From JACJWR01 sp963752505 (GTDB taxonomy: Bacteria; Actinomycetota; Actinomycetes; S36-B12; UBA10799), in the NCBI GenBank assembly GCA_963752505.1, contig CAVVYM010000004.1:62001-126000 (forward strand): a stretch of DNA of 64,000 nt, in the 5' to 3' direction. Below, piece by piece: positions 34,186-43,421 of this stretch. Position 1 is the stretch's first letter; each line of letters starts with the position of its first letter. The position numbers were made by a program, and so were the translations under genes. The notes under the pieces were generated by a model. The model saw only the letters and a program-made list of their open reading frames with translations. It had not been told where the DNA came from and did not search any database.

Positions 34186-35404
34186 TCAGACTCGCTTGTA
34201 GCCCGACGGGCTGCCGATGTACCAGATGCTCGCGACGTGCACACCGGTGTTGTAGTTGCTGGCCTGCACGACGTTGCCGTTGCCGATGTAGATGGCCACG
34301 TGCTGCGAGCCGCCGGGGCCGTAGAACACGAGATCGCCGGGCTGCAGTTCGCCGTACGAGATGAACCGGCCGTGGTACCACTGGTTGTAGGAACCGCCGG
34401 GCATGTTGTAGCCAGCGTTGCGGAAGGCCCAGGCCACCAGACCGGAGCAATCGAAGCCCCACGGGCCCTGGCCGCCCCACACGTAGGGGGCACCGACCTT
34501 GGAGAGCGCATTGTTCATCGCGGCCCGGCCGAGGCTGGAAGCTGAGGCCGCTGCCTGCGCACGCCACTTCTGCGCCACGGCGGCACGAATCGCGGCCTCG
34601 TAGCGCCACTTCTGCGCCACGGCGGCACGAATCGCGGCGTCGTAGGCGGCCTGGGCGCGCCACTTCTGGGCCACTGCCACCCGAACCGCGGCGTCGTAGG
34701 CGGCCTGGGCGCGCCACTTCTCCGCGACCGCAGCAGCGATAGCGGCCTTGAGCTGCTCCCCGGCCAGTTCGGTCGTTTCCTCGGCGGCCGTCGCTGGCGC
34801 GATCGGCGCCGTCGCGGGCTCCTCGTTGATCGGTGCCTGAACGGGGGCTGTTCGCTCCCACGACGGGGGCGGGCTGCTCGACGACGGGGGCGGGCTGCTC
34901 GACGACGGGGGCGGGCTGCTCGACGACGGGGGCGGGCTGCTCGACGACGGGGGCGGGCTGTTCGACGACGGGGGCGGGCTGCTCGACGACGGGGGCGGGC
35001 AGGGCCACCGATACCGGCTGCGAGGCAGTACCACCGCCCGCGGAGTTCGTGCCCCGCAGGATGATCGTGTAGGAGCTGCCATTTGCCAGCCCGGTCACCA
35101 AGGCGGTGGCATTCGCGGCCGTCAGTTCAGACAGCGGGATCCAGGTTGCGCCGCCGTCGAGGGAGTACTCGTAGCCGGTAGCGGCGCCGTCGGTAGCGGG
35201 GACGAAGGTGACCGTGGCCATGCCGTCGCCGGCGACGGCGACGAGACCGGTGGGTGCGCCGGGTGCTTGCACCTCGGCCGTCGTGGCCGTCTCGGGAAGG
35301 CCCGCGCCGACGCTGTCATCGGCGAAGGCCGGGCTGGCGGTCAGCAGGCTGGCACCTGCGGCGACCGCTGCCACGGACACAGCCAGGCGGTTGGGTACGC
35401 GCAT
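34186..35404 (-). CDS. secreted NlpC/P60 cell-wall hydrolase, with one +1 frameshift
   Basis: Peptidoglycan endopeptidase. Read across one frame break it gives about 405 residues: signal peptide (MRVPNRLAVSVAAVAAGASLLTASPAFA), one fibronectin type III domain (about 40-130, GAPTGLVAVAGDG...YTIILRGTNSAGG), a Pro-rich tandem repeat (APVVEQP units), an Ala-rich helical KW repeat, and a C-terminal NlpC/P60 domain (about 290-405). The catalytic Cys is in WGFDCSGLVAWAF and the His in SQHVAIYIGNG. AGGAGG precedes the ATG at 35404. The break is one extra C in the plus-strand CCC run at 34857-34859; removing it restores VVERTAPVQ directly after the repeats. Confidence 0.88.
34548..34740 (-). repeat. 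KW-type Ala-rich helical tandem repeat
   Basis: Four diverged copies of the unit AAVAQKWRAQAAYDAAIR (18, 18, 14 and about 12 residues) lie in tandem between the Pro-rich region and the NlpC/P60 domain. DNA repeats are of 54 bases for the complete units. Similar KW units occur singly in the two Rpf-like proteins at 50.5-52.3 kb. Confidence 0.8.
34859..35000 (-). repeat. 21-base tandem repeat coding APVVEQP
   Basis: About 6.7 near-identical 21-base units (plus strand GGGGGCGGGCTGCTCGACGAC) encode a seven-residue Pro/Val/Glu repeat, probably a rigid linker spanning the wall. Nearly perfect copies suggest slippage-driven copy-number change, and one base gain is found at its edge. Confidence 0.93.
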
Positions 35405-35609
35405 TGTCAGTTTCCTCCTGTTGGGCATCTGAAGCGACAGAGGGAACGTAACAGCGGTAGTTGAAGGCCAAACCGGCCGAATTGTGAGGGATGTCACGGA
35501 AAGACTCAGGATTCCGCAAATATTGGGAGGTTCTTGACCTAAGTCCGTTCAAGTGTCGTATTGATCGTTCATTGCGCCCGAAAAGCTCTGGCCCTCAAGG
35601 GTTCCCGCG

Positions 35610-36419
35610 TCAAGCGTGGCGGGCCAGAAGGTCCTCCAGCAATTGCGCTACGCCGTCGGCCTCGTTGCTCCCCACCACAATGTCGGCCGCGGTGTGCACG
35701 AGTTCGTGGGCATTCGCCGGGGCGTAAGACGTGCCGGCCACGGCGAGCATGGGAAGGTCGTTGGGCATGTCGCCAATCGCGTGCACGGCTGCCAGTGGCA
35801 TTTCACGAGCCAGCGCGTAGTCCGCCAATGCCGATCCCTTCGTCACGCCAGCCGGGGTGAGTTCCACCAGTGGCATCCGCGTGGACGAGTGGGTCACCTC
35901 GGCCTTGGCCCCGACCGCTTCCTGGGTAGCCGGCACTATCGAATCGGGAGTGTGCTCGGCAGGGCCCATAACCAGCAGTTTGTAGAACTGCCAGCCATCG
36001 GCGATTCGCTGTCGGATGGTCGCCATGTAGTCGGATCCCCGGCCGTCGAAACGCTCCGATGATCCCGCCGGGTGCCACATCATCGACAGGTACTCGCCCG
36101 TCGGAAAGGCCGTGACAAGGTTGCCCCAGAGTTCTTCGAGGTCGTCAGGGGCGAAGGGAGTCACTCGGCTCGGGACGCCCGTGGTGGCATCGAGCAGCAA
36201 CGCCCCGTTGGCGCCGATGACGGTGCCGGCATGACCGGTGGCGGCCAGAACCTCGCCCAGCATCGTCAGCGGGCGGCCGGTGACGAAAACGACCTCCACC
36301 GGTGACTCGACAGCCGCTGCGAGTGCCTCGCGGGTGCGTTCCGAGATCGAGCCGTCTCGACGCAGCAGTGTGCCGTCGAGGTCGGTGGCGAGCAGTGCCT
36401 GGGGAGTCTTGGACGCCAT
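35610..36419 (-). CDS. Cof-type HAD-superfamily phosphatase
   Basis: Cytoplasmic sugar-phosphate or related phosphatase of 269 residues. Motif I is ATDLDGTLLRRDG (catalytic Asp pair), motif II is VFVTGRPLTM, the motif III Lys is in TKGSALADYAL, and motif IV is AIGDMPNDLPML. A type IIB cap lies between motifs II and III. It is 10 bases downstream of serS on the same strand, as in many actinobacteria, and probably shares its transcript. The substrate is unknown. Confidence 0.9.
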   Translation of the reverse strand: MASKTPQALLATDLDGTLLRRDGSISERTREALAAAVESPVEVVFVTGRPLTMLGEVLAATGHAGTVIGANGALLLDATTGVPSRVTPFAPDDLEELWGNLVTAFPTGEYLSMMWHPAGSSERFDGRGSDYMATIRQRIADGWQFYKLLVMGPAEHTPDSIVPATQEAVGAKAEVTHSSTRMPLVELTPAGVTKGSALADYALAREMPLAAVHAIGDMPNDLPMLAVAGTSYAPANAHELVHTAADIVVGSNEADGVAQLLEDLLARHA

Positions 36420-36428
36420 GAGCCCAAC

Positions 36429-37742
36429 CTAACCCCCGATGGGCGCGATGACCTCTGTGCCGAGGTAGGGCTGCAGCGGGGCCGGAACGCGCACCGAGCC
36501 ATCCCGCTGCTGGTGATTCTCCAGGATCGCTACGATCACCCGCGGCATCGCGCAGAGAGTCCCGTTCAGAGTGGCCACCGGCACTGGTCGGCCGTCCGGG
36601 CCGCGGGTCCGAATCCCCAGCCGGCGAGCCTGGAACTCCGTGCAGTCAGACGTCGAGGTGATCTCCCGGTACCGACCCTGAGTTGGGATCCATGCCTCGA
36701 TGTCGAACTTGCGTGCGGCGGAGGCGCCCAGGTCGCCGGTCGCCACGTCGATGACCCGATAGGGGATGTCGAGGGCGTCGACGAATGCGCGCTCCCAGCC
36801 CAGGAGCCGCTCGTGTTCGGCCGTGGAATCGTCGTTCGACACGTAGGAGAACATCTCGACCTTGTCGAACTGGTGCACCCGGATGATGCCGCGGGTGTCG
36901 CGGCCGTGCGAGCCAGCCTCACGTCGGAAGCAAGGCGAGAATCCCACGTACCGCAAAGGGAGCAGGGCGGGATCGAGGATCTCATCGGAATGCAGGGCGG
37001 CCAGGGGCACCTCGGCTGTTCCCACCAGGTACATGTCATCTGCCTCGAGCCGGTAGACGTTCTCTGCAGCCTGGCCGAGGAATCCCGTGCCTTCCATTGC
37101 GGCAGGCTTGACCAGAGCCGGAGGAATCACCGGGGTGAAGCCGTTGCCAGTGGCCATCGACACGGCGAGGTTGAGCAGGGCGAGTTCCAGCAGGGCGCCC
37201 GGACCGGTGAGGTAGAAGAAGCGACTGCCGGACACCTTGGCGGCCCGCTCGACATCGATGGCACCGAGCAGCGCGCCGAGTTCCACATGGTCGCGGGGTT
37301 CAAAACCCTCCGCTGCGAAATCGCGTGGCTCGCCGGCCACGCTGACGACGCGGAAGTCCTCCTCGCCACCAACCGGGGAGTCTTCCGAGACGACGTTGCT
37401 GAGCGAGGCCGCCAAATCGGCGACCAGTATCCCGGCATCCTTGGCGCGCGCATCGGCCGCCTTCACCGCCGTGGCGAGGTCACCGCTGGTCGCCATCACC
37501 TCGTCCAGGGCGGTCTGCGTGCCAGCGTCGGCCTCGGGGCTGCGGTTGATGCGCTGCAGTCGGCCCACCTCTTTGCCCAGCGACTTCTGCTCGGCGCGCA
37601 ATCGCTCGAACTCCGCAAGCTGTGCCCGGTGTTCGGTGTCTGCGGCGAGCAACGAGTCGACTAGGTCGGCGTCCTCGCCCCGTGCGATCTGGCTGCGGCG
37701 GAAGGCTTCAGGGTCGGCGCGCAATGCCTTGAGATCAATCAC
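36429..37742 (-). CDS. serS: seryl-tRNA synthetase
   Basis: Class II aminoacyl-tRNA synthetase charging tRNA-Ser. The 437-residue product has the N-terminal coiled-coil arm ([17 protein letters not shown] to about residue 110, with [22 protein letters not shown]). Class II motif 2 is [28 protein letters not shown] and motif 3 includes [33 protein letters not shown] is typical of SerRS. The start is GTG at 37742. Two serine tRNAs are in the same window. Confidence 0.97.
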   Translation of the reverse strand: MIDLKALRADPEAFRRSQIARGEDADLVDSLLAADTEHRAQLAEFERLRAEQKSLGKEVGRLQRINRSPEADAGTQTALDEVMATSGDLATAVKAADARAKDAGILVADLAASLSNVVSEDSPVGGEEDFRVVSVAGEPRDFAAEGFEPRDHVELGALLGAIDVERAAKVSGSRFFYLTGPGALLELALLNLAVSMATGNGFTPVIPPALVKPAAMEGTGFLGQAAENVYRLEADDMYLVGTAEVPLAALHSDEILDPALLPLRYVGFSPCFRREAGSHGRDTRGIIRVHQFDKVEMFSYVSNDDSTAEHERLLGWERAFVDALDIPYRVIDVATGDLGASAARKFDIEAWIPTQGRYREITSTSDCTEFQARRLGIRTRGPDGRPVPVATLNGTLCAMPRVIVAILENHQQRDGSVRVPAPLQPYLGTEVIAPIGG

Positions 37743-37793
37743 AGTCCACAGGCTATTGCCTCAGTGCGGGATGGCGGCGGGTACGCCCGGCGC

Positions 37794-38339
37794 CTAGAGG
37801 TATTGGCCGTGCCCGCCGGAACCGCCGTCGCCCTTGCCGGGTCCGGCAATTGCCTGTCGGCGCATCTGCTCCAACTGCGCGCGGGCAGCCATCTGCTGTG
37901 CGAACAGAGCGGTTTGGATGCCATGGAAGAGCCCCTCGAGCCAGCCCACCAACTGTGCCTGCGCGATGCGCAGTTCCGCTTCGGTCGGTGCGCTGTCGGC
38001 CTCGAAAGGAAGTGCCAGCCGGTCGAGTTCCGCCACGAGTTCGGGGGCGAGACCCTGCTCCAACTCGGTAACGGAACGAGCGTGGATCTCGCGCAGTCGG
38101 CGCCGAGATGCCTCGTCCAGCGGCGCGCTGCGCACCTCTTCGAGCAGTTGTTTGATCATCGAACCGATGCGCATGACCTTGGCGGGCTGCTCGACGAGCC
38201 GAGCGAGGTCGTTGTCGGATTCGTCCCCGTCGCCATCCCCGCCGGCCGTCATCGGGAAGATCGGATTGCCGTCCGGGCCAATGACGATGTTGAGTCCCTC
38301 AGCAGGATCGTTGTCGGCGTCAGCGGATGCATCGGTCAT
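37794..38339 (-). CDS. bpa: bacterial proteasome activator Bpa (PafE)
   Basis: ATP-independent ring activator of the actinobacterial 20S proteasome. The 181-residue product has an acidic, disordered N-terminus, then a helical core (about 45-160) with RLVEQPAKVMRIGSMIKQLLEEVR and LVGWLEGLFHGIQTALFAQQMAAR. The C-terminus is GHGQYL, whose Tyr-Leu end is the HbYX-like GQYL motif that docks in the proteasome alpha-ring and opens the gate. Its presence implies prcA/prcB elsewhere in the genome. It lies between serS and a potassium channel. Confidence 0.93.
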   Translation of the reverse strand: MTDASADADNDPAEGLNIVIGPDGNPIFPMTAGGDGDGDESDNDLARLVEQPAKVMRIGSMIKQLLEEVRSAPLDEASRRRLREIHARSVTELEQGLAPELVAELDRLALPFEADSAPTEAELRIAQAQLVGWLEGLFHGIQTALFAQQMAARAQLEQMRRQAIAGPGKGDGGSGGHGQYL

Positions 38340-38394
38340 GCCGTTATCCTGCCAGTTGCGCGTGGATCCTGGGAGCGAGCGTTGCCGTTGGCCG

Positions 38395-39540
38395 CTAGTT
38401 CGGTCGCTTGGCGGCGGTCACCGTGGGGTGATCCTTGCTGTATTGCGACTGTCCGATGACGATGAGTTGGTCGCCTCGCTGGAGCACCTTCACGCCTGGC
38501 TCGTCGAAGCGATACATCGTGCCTCCGCGGATGACCGCCAGCGCGATCTGCCCCCGCTCGCGGAGTTGCGCCGGGGCCAGGCCGATTTCGTCTCGCTTCG
38601 CGGGCCGCTGGGCCACCTCGAGTCCCTTGGTGGGGTCGAGTAGATCTTCCATGAACGCACCCGCCTGGGGGGCGACGGTTGCCATGCCCATCAGCTGTCC
38701 GGACGCCTCAGCCGTGGGGATGACGGTGGTTGCCCCGCTGGCCTTGATGAGGTCTGAATTCGACGCCTCGCGGGCCGCCGCGATGATGTTCGCCCGGCCG
38801 TTGAGGCGTTTGACACTCAGGGTGATGAGCACCGTGGTGTCGTCGGCGTCGGTGGCGACGATGACGTTGTCAGCCTTTTCGATCTCGGCTTGTCGCAGGA
38901 TGTCGTCGCGTCGGGCGTCGCCCATGACCGCCATGACTCCCATCCGGGTGGCCTCCTGCACCGCTAGCGGATCGGTTGAAATCACCACGATCTGCTTGGG
39001 GCGTTCGCCCGACTGCAGCAGCATGCTCACAGCCGAGCGGCCTTTCACGCCAAAGCCGATGATCACGTTGTGATGGTCCACTCTGTTCCTCCACCTTCGC
39101 TCGGTGTAGAGCTCACGGGTGCGGCGGGTGAGCACCTCAATCGTGGTCCCCACCAGGACGATCAAGAAGAGCACACGCAGCGGCGTGATCAGCACGACGT
39201 TCACCAAGCGCGCCTCAGGCGTGACCGGCGAGATGTCGCCGTAGCCGGTGGTCGAGAGCGACACCGTGGCGTAGTAGAGCGCACTGAGCCAGGTGATGGG
39301 CTGTCCGCTTGAGTCGTTGTAGCCGTCCCGTCCGACGTACGTGACAATCGTCGCCGCGGCAAGGCATCCGAGGGCGATGAGCGCGCGCACGCCGACCTGC
39401 GCTGCCGGCGAGAGCTTGCGTTCGGGCTGCTTGAGTGTGCCCGGAAATTCCTCGTCCTCACGGCTGAGGAGTCGGTCGTCGGTCAGGTCCGGCGGTTCGT
39501 CGGCGCCCGAACTCGCGTTGCCTCTGCCACTTTCAGACAC
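38395..39540 (-). CDS. potassium channel with TrkA-N (RCK) domain
   Basis: Two-helix potassium channel of 381 residues. After a disordered acidic N-terminus, helix 1 is VRALIALGCLAAATIVTYV. The pore loop follows with selectivity filter TTGYGD, then helix 2 (LVNVVLITPLRVLFLIVLVGTTIEVL). The cytoplasmic RCK part starts HHNVIIGFGVKGRSAVSML, a Rossmann nucleotide site, and a TrkA-C-like segment (about 300-365) ends the protein. It resembles the MthK-type architecture. The start is GTG at 39540. Confidence 0.92.
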   Translation of the reverse strand: MSESGRGNASSGADEPPDLTDDRLLSREDEEFPGTLKQPERKLSPAAQVGVRALIALGCLAAATIVTYVGRDGYNDSSGQPITWLSALYYATVSLSTTGYGDISPVTPEARLVNVVLITPLRVLFLIVLVGTTIEVLTRRTRELYTERRWRNRVDHHNVIIGFGVKGRSAVSMLLQSGERPKQIVVISTDPLAVQEATRMGVMAVMGDARRDDILRQAEIEKADNVIVATDADDTTVLITLSVKRLNGRANIIAAAREASNSDLIKASGATTVIPTAEASGQLMGMATVAPQAGAFMEDLLDPTKGLEVAQRPAKRDEIGLAPAQLRERGQIALAVIRGGTMYRFDEPGVKVLQRGDQLIVIGQSQYSKDHPTVTAAKRPN

Positions 39541-39607
39541 GCGCTCACACTAGCCCCGCTACGGCATCGACACGCACTGCCACACACGCGAATCGGTACC
39601 GGAGATA

Positions 39608-39642
39608 CTTGACGCGGGTGTCAAGTTGACATTAACGTCAAG
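39608..39642. promoter_or_regulatory. double palindromic operator before the carboxylase operon
   Basis: Two adjacent palindromes with the same half-sites: CTTGAC-N6-GTCAAG at 39608-39625 and TTGAC-N6-GTCAA at 39626-39641, centres about 17 bases apart. They end three bases before the first start codon and replace the expected ribosome site. Spacing and form fit two TetR-type dimers; a tetR gene is in the operon. Confidence 0.65.
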
Positions 39643-39644
39643 TC

Positions 39645-41280
39645 ATGACCGTCGGGCGCCCGATCAGATCCGCCATTGACCCCCGCGACGCATCCTTCAT
39701 TGCGAACGAAGACGCCATGTTGGCTGCGTTGGATGAGATCGATGCGCTGTTGGCGCAGGTGGTGGGCGGCGGGGGCTCGGCCGATACCGCCAAGAACGCC
39801 AGGTCCGTCGCCCGCCTGCGGTCCCGCGGCAAGCTGCTGCCGCGAGAGCGGATCGACCTGCTACTGGATCTGGGCAGTCCCTTTCCTGGAACTGAGTCCG
39901 CTGGCCGGTTGGGGCACAGACGATCCGCTCGGCGCCGGCATGGTGACTGGAATCGGCACAGTCAGCGGCGTGCGATGCATGGTGGTGGCCAACGACCCCA
40001 CGGTCAAGGGTGGAGCGCAGGGGCCGACATCGGTGGCGAAGGGGCTGCGGGCAATGGACATCGCCAGGCAGAACCGGCTGCCGCTGATCAACCTCACCGA
40101 ATCCGGCGGCGCCGATCTGCCCAAGCAAGCCGAAATCTTTGTGCCCGGCGGGGCGCGAGTTTCAAGAACCTGACTCAGCTTCAGGCTGCTGGCATACCCA
40201 CCATCACTCTGGTGTTCGGCTCCAGCACCGCAGGCGGCGCCTACGTGCCGGGTATGAGCGACTACGTCGTGATGCAACGGGATGCTGCAAAGGTCTTCCT
40301 GGGCGGGCCGCCGCTGGTCAAGATGGCCATCGACGAGGACGCCGACGAAGAGACGCTGGGTGGCGCCGAGATGCACGCCCGCACCGTCGGTCTCGCGGAC
40401 TATCTGGCGGAAGACGAGCCCGACGCGATGCGGATCGGCCGGGACATCGTGGCGCACCTGAATTGGCCAAGGACGGACCGCACGCCGGCGCATCCGCTCG
40501 CTGAGCCACCCCGATACGACCCCGCCGAGCTGCTGGGCATCGCCAGCGACGACGTCCGCATCCCCTTCGAGGCTCGCGAGGTGATCGCCCGGATCGTCGA
40601 CGGGAGTCGGTTCGAGGAGTTCAAACCGCTGTACGGCACCACCTTGGTGACCGGGTGGGCCACCTCGACGGCTCAGCCGGTTGGCGTCCTCGCCAACAAC
40701 GGAATCCTGTTCAGCGAGGAGTCGCAGAAGGGTGCGCAGTTCATCCAACTGTGCAACCGGACTCGCACGCCCGATCCTGTTTCTGCAGAACATCACCGGG
40801 CTTCATGGTGGGCACAAAGCTACGAGCAGGGCGGCATCATCAAGGACGGCGCCAAGCTGATCAACGCGGTGTCGAACTCGACCGTCCCGCATCTGACGTT
40901 GATGATGGGGGCCTCCTACGGTGCCGGGAACTACGGCATGTCGGGCCGCGCCTATGACCCGCGATTCGTCTTCACCTGGCCCAATCACCGCATCGCCGTC
41001 ATGGGGCCGAAGCAACTCGCCGGAGTGCTGACCATCGTGGCGCGGCAGAAGGCTGGCGAAGGGCGAGTTCGACGAGGCCGCTTTCGCCCCGATACGCGAT
41101 GCCTTCGAGAGCAGGTCGAGAGCCAGTCCACTGCCCTGTACGCCACCGGACGGCAGTGGGACGACGGGATCATCGACCCGCGCGGATTCCCGCACCGTGC
41201 TCGCATTGGCCCTGGCAGCGTGCTCCGACGCCGGCGAGCCCAACTCCGACCCAGCCGGTTTCGGCGTCTTCCGGATGTGA
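39645..41280 (+). CDS. accD: acyl-CoA carboxylase beta subunit (MCC type), broken by about nine indels
   Basis: Carboxyltransferase subunit of a biotin-dependent carboxylase, most like methylcrotonyl-CoA or geranyl-CoA carboxylase. Assembled across frames it gives about 540 residues: [15 protein letters not shown] start, [91 protein letters not shown] and [17 protein letters not shown]. Apparent one-base gains lie near 39884, twice near 40150-40160, near 40767, 40796, 40815, 41058 and 41192; one base is lost near 41116. One unbroken frame happens to run on into the alpha subunit gene, but this is not a real fusion: the beta stop TGA at 41278-41280 lies in the corrected frame. Confidence 0.85.
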
Positions 41281-43421
41281 TGACCATGACCGAGCCCCGC
41301 ACCATCACCCGCCTGCTCATTGCCAATCGCGGTGAGATCGCCCGCCGCATCATGCGCACCGCCAAGGAACGCGGCATTACCTGCGTCGCCGTGTTCAGCG
41401 ACCCGGATGCGGATGCGTTATTCGTCACCGAGGCCGACTACGCCGTGGCCCTCGGCGGCAGCACCAGCGCCGAGTCCTACCTCGATGCCGAGAAGGTGCT
41501 CGCTGCCGCCAAGGCGCTGAACTGCGACGCGCTCCACCCCGGCTATGGGTTCCTCAGCGAGAACGCCGCCTTCGCCGCTGCGGTCACCGACGCTGGTCTG
41601 ATTTGGGTGGGTCCGACGCCGGAATCGATCGCCGCTATGGCAGAGAAGGTGCCCGCGAAACGCCTCGTGGCCGCGGCCGGGGTGCCGCTCGTGCCCGGGG
41701 CGGAACTCGACGCAGAAGCCGGGCCGGCTGAGTTGGTCGCGGCCGGTGCCGACGTCGGCTACCCGCTGATGGTGAAGGCGAGTTCCGGCGGTGGCGGGAA
41801 AGGCATGCGAGTGGTCACCGATGCCGACGACCTGGTGGCAGCCGCGGCCGCGGCTCGTCGCGAGGCCGCCTCGGCATTCGGTGACCCGACGGTGTTTCTG
41901 GAGCGCTACCTGCCCGCGGCCCGTCACATCGAGGTCCAGGTGTTCGGCGACCTCTACGGCAACGTGGGGCACCTCTTCGAACGGGAGTGCTCGATTCAAC
42001 GCCGTCACCAGAAGGTGGTCGAAGAGGCGCCGGCCGCTCACCTTGCCCCCCACGTGCGCGACGGCTTGCACGCCGCCGCCGTCGCGGCCGCACAGGCGAT
42101 CGACTACGTCGGCGCGGGCACGGTCGAGTTCCTCGTCGACGGCGACGACTACTACTTCCTGGAGATGAACACCCGCCTGCAGGTGGAACACCCGGTCACC
42201 GAGGAGGTCGCCGGGGTGGACCTGGTGGCCTGGCAGTTGGATGTGGCTGAGGGCAGGCCGCTGCCGAAACTCCCGGCGGAACCGCGCGGGCATGCCATCG
42301 AGGTGCGCCTCTACGCCGAAGACGCTCGCAACGATGACCTGCCGAGCACCGGCGAACTGTCGGTGGTCGAATTCGACGACCCACGGATTCGAGTCGACAC
42401 CGGGGTGGCCGACGGCTCACAGGTGTCACCGTTCTACGACCCCATGCTGGCGAAGGTCATTGCTCACGGGCCTTCCCGCGGGATCGCTGCCGCCCGCCTG
42501 GCCGCCGGTCTGCGCGGTGCCCGCATCCACGGTGTCACCACGAACCGCGACATGCTCGTGGCCATCATCGAGTCGCCCGCGTTCGCCGAGGACGTGACAA
42601 CCACCGCCTTCTTGAGCGAGCACCCGGAGGTCCGCCAGGCCTGGCCCGCCACCACCACCTTGCGCGCACACGCGCTCGCTGCGGCCGCCGTTCTGTGGCG
42701 CCAGGCTGGACGGGAGCTTGCCGATGTCGGCAATGGGGCGACCGTTCCACCCGCATGGCGCAACGTCGTGCGACCGGGCGGGGTCAGCGTCTCGCTGGCT
42801 GGCGAATACGCGGCCCGACTGGATGGTGAGGCCATCGCGGTGCACCGGCTGGTGCGCCGCCGCAGGGCAGGGGAGGCCGGCGGCGCCGCGGACGCACGCG
42901 GTTTCGACTGGGGCCTGGCGACTGCTGAGGACGTCGCCGGTGCACAGGCAGCCGACGGTATCCAGTGGTCCGCCGGCACCACCGTGGAGGTCAACCCAAC
43001 CGCAGATGCGGCCACTGTCATCGACCACGAGGGCGTGCGGACGCATGCCCGGGTGGCTGTCTACCGGTCCGCGGGTTCGACACCTGCGCCATCATCGGCT
43101 GCGGACTACGTGATCTGGGTTGATGATCCGCGCGAGCACTCCGTGTGGCAGGTGCCCTCCCGCTACCCGGATATCGACTCCGCAGGTGGTGGCAGCGGGC
43201 CCAGCGCCCCCGTGCCGGGCACCATCGCCGCTGTGATGGTCGCTCCGGGCGACGCAGTCGTGGCCGGCGACACCGTCGTGATTCTCGAGGCGATGAAAAT
43301 GGAGCACCGCATCACCGCCGACGCCGATGGCGTGGTCGACGAGGTCCTGGTGGCAGTGGGTGACAGTGTTGAGGCACATCAAGTGGTGGTTCGGTTGACC
43401 ACCGGAGAGGATGCCGAATGA
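41280..43421 (+). CDS. accA: acyl-CoA carboxylase alpha subunit (biotin carboxylase plus BCCP)
   Basis: Carboxylates its own biotin for transfer by the beta subunit. The 713-residue product starts at ATG 41280, one base overlapping the beta stop. The biotin carboxylase domain (about 8-450) has LLIANRGEIARRI, the ATP lid SSGGGGKGMR, HIEVQVFGD and MNTRLQVEHPVTEE. A central variable BT-like region follows (about 450-635). The C-terminal biotinyl domain (about 640-713) has the attachment site EAMKMEH, Lys near residue 671. The sequence is intact, unlike its partner gene. Confidence 0.94.
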   Translation: MTMTEPRTITRLLIANRGEIARRIMRTAKERGITCVAVFSDPDADALFVTEADYAVALGGSTSAESYLDAEKVLAAAKALNCDALHPGYGFLSENAAFAAAVTDAGLIWVGPTPESIAAMAEKVPAKRLVAAAGVPLVPGAELDAEAGPAELVAAGADVGYPLMVKASSGGGGKGMRVVTDADDLVAAAAAARREAASAFGDPTVFLERYLPAARHIEVQVFGDLYGNVGHLFERECSIQRRHQKVVEEAPAAHLAPHVRDGLHAAAVAAAQAIDYVGAGTVEFLVDGDDYYFLEMNTRLQVEHPVTEEVAGVDLVAWQLDVAEGRPLPKLPAEPRGHAIEVRLYAEDARNDDLPSTGELSVVEFDDPRIRVDTGVADGSQVSPFYDPMLAKVIAHGPSRGIAAARLAAGLRGARIHGVTTNRDMLVAIIESPAFAEDVTTTAFLSEHPEVRQAWPATTTLRAHALAAAAVLWRQAGRELADVGNGATVPPAWRNVVRPGGVSVSLAGEYAARLDGEAIAVHRLVRRRRAGEAGGAADARGFDWGLATAEDVAGAQAADGIQWSAGTTVEVNPTADAATVIDHEGVRTHARVAVYRSAGSTPAPSSAADYVIWVDDPREHSVWQVPSRYPDIDSAGGGSGPSAPVPGTIAAVMVAPGDAVVAGDTVVILEAMKMEHRITADADGVVDEVLVAVGDSVEAHQVVVRLTTGEDAE

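Noticed and set aside
34859..35000. Tandem 21-base units as a CRISPR-like array
   Set aside because: The units are contiguous with no spacers and encode a seven-residue Pro-rich repeat in frame with a secreted protein.
35405..35609. Riboswitch (c-di-AMP type) before the NlpC/P60 gene
   Set aside because: Such elements often precede wall hydrolases in actinobacteria, but I could not find the conserved core bases or a plausible pairing scheme.
39645..43421. A single 1258-codon frame that would fuse the carboxylase beta and alpha subunits
   Set aside because: Long internal stretches of this frame do not match the family. The corrected beta frame ends with its own stop at 41278-41280, directly overlapping the alpha start.
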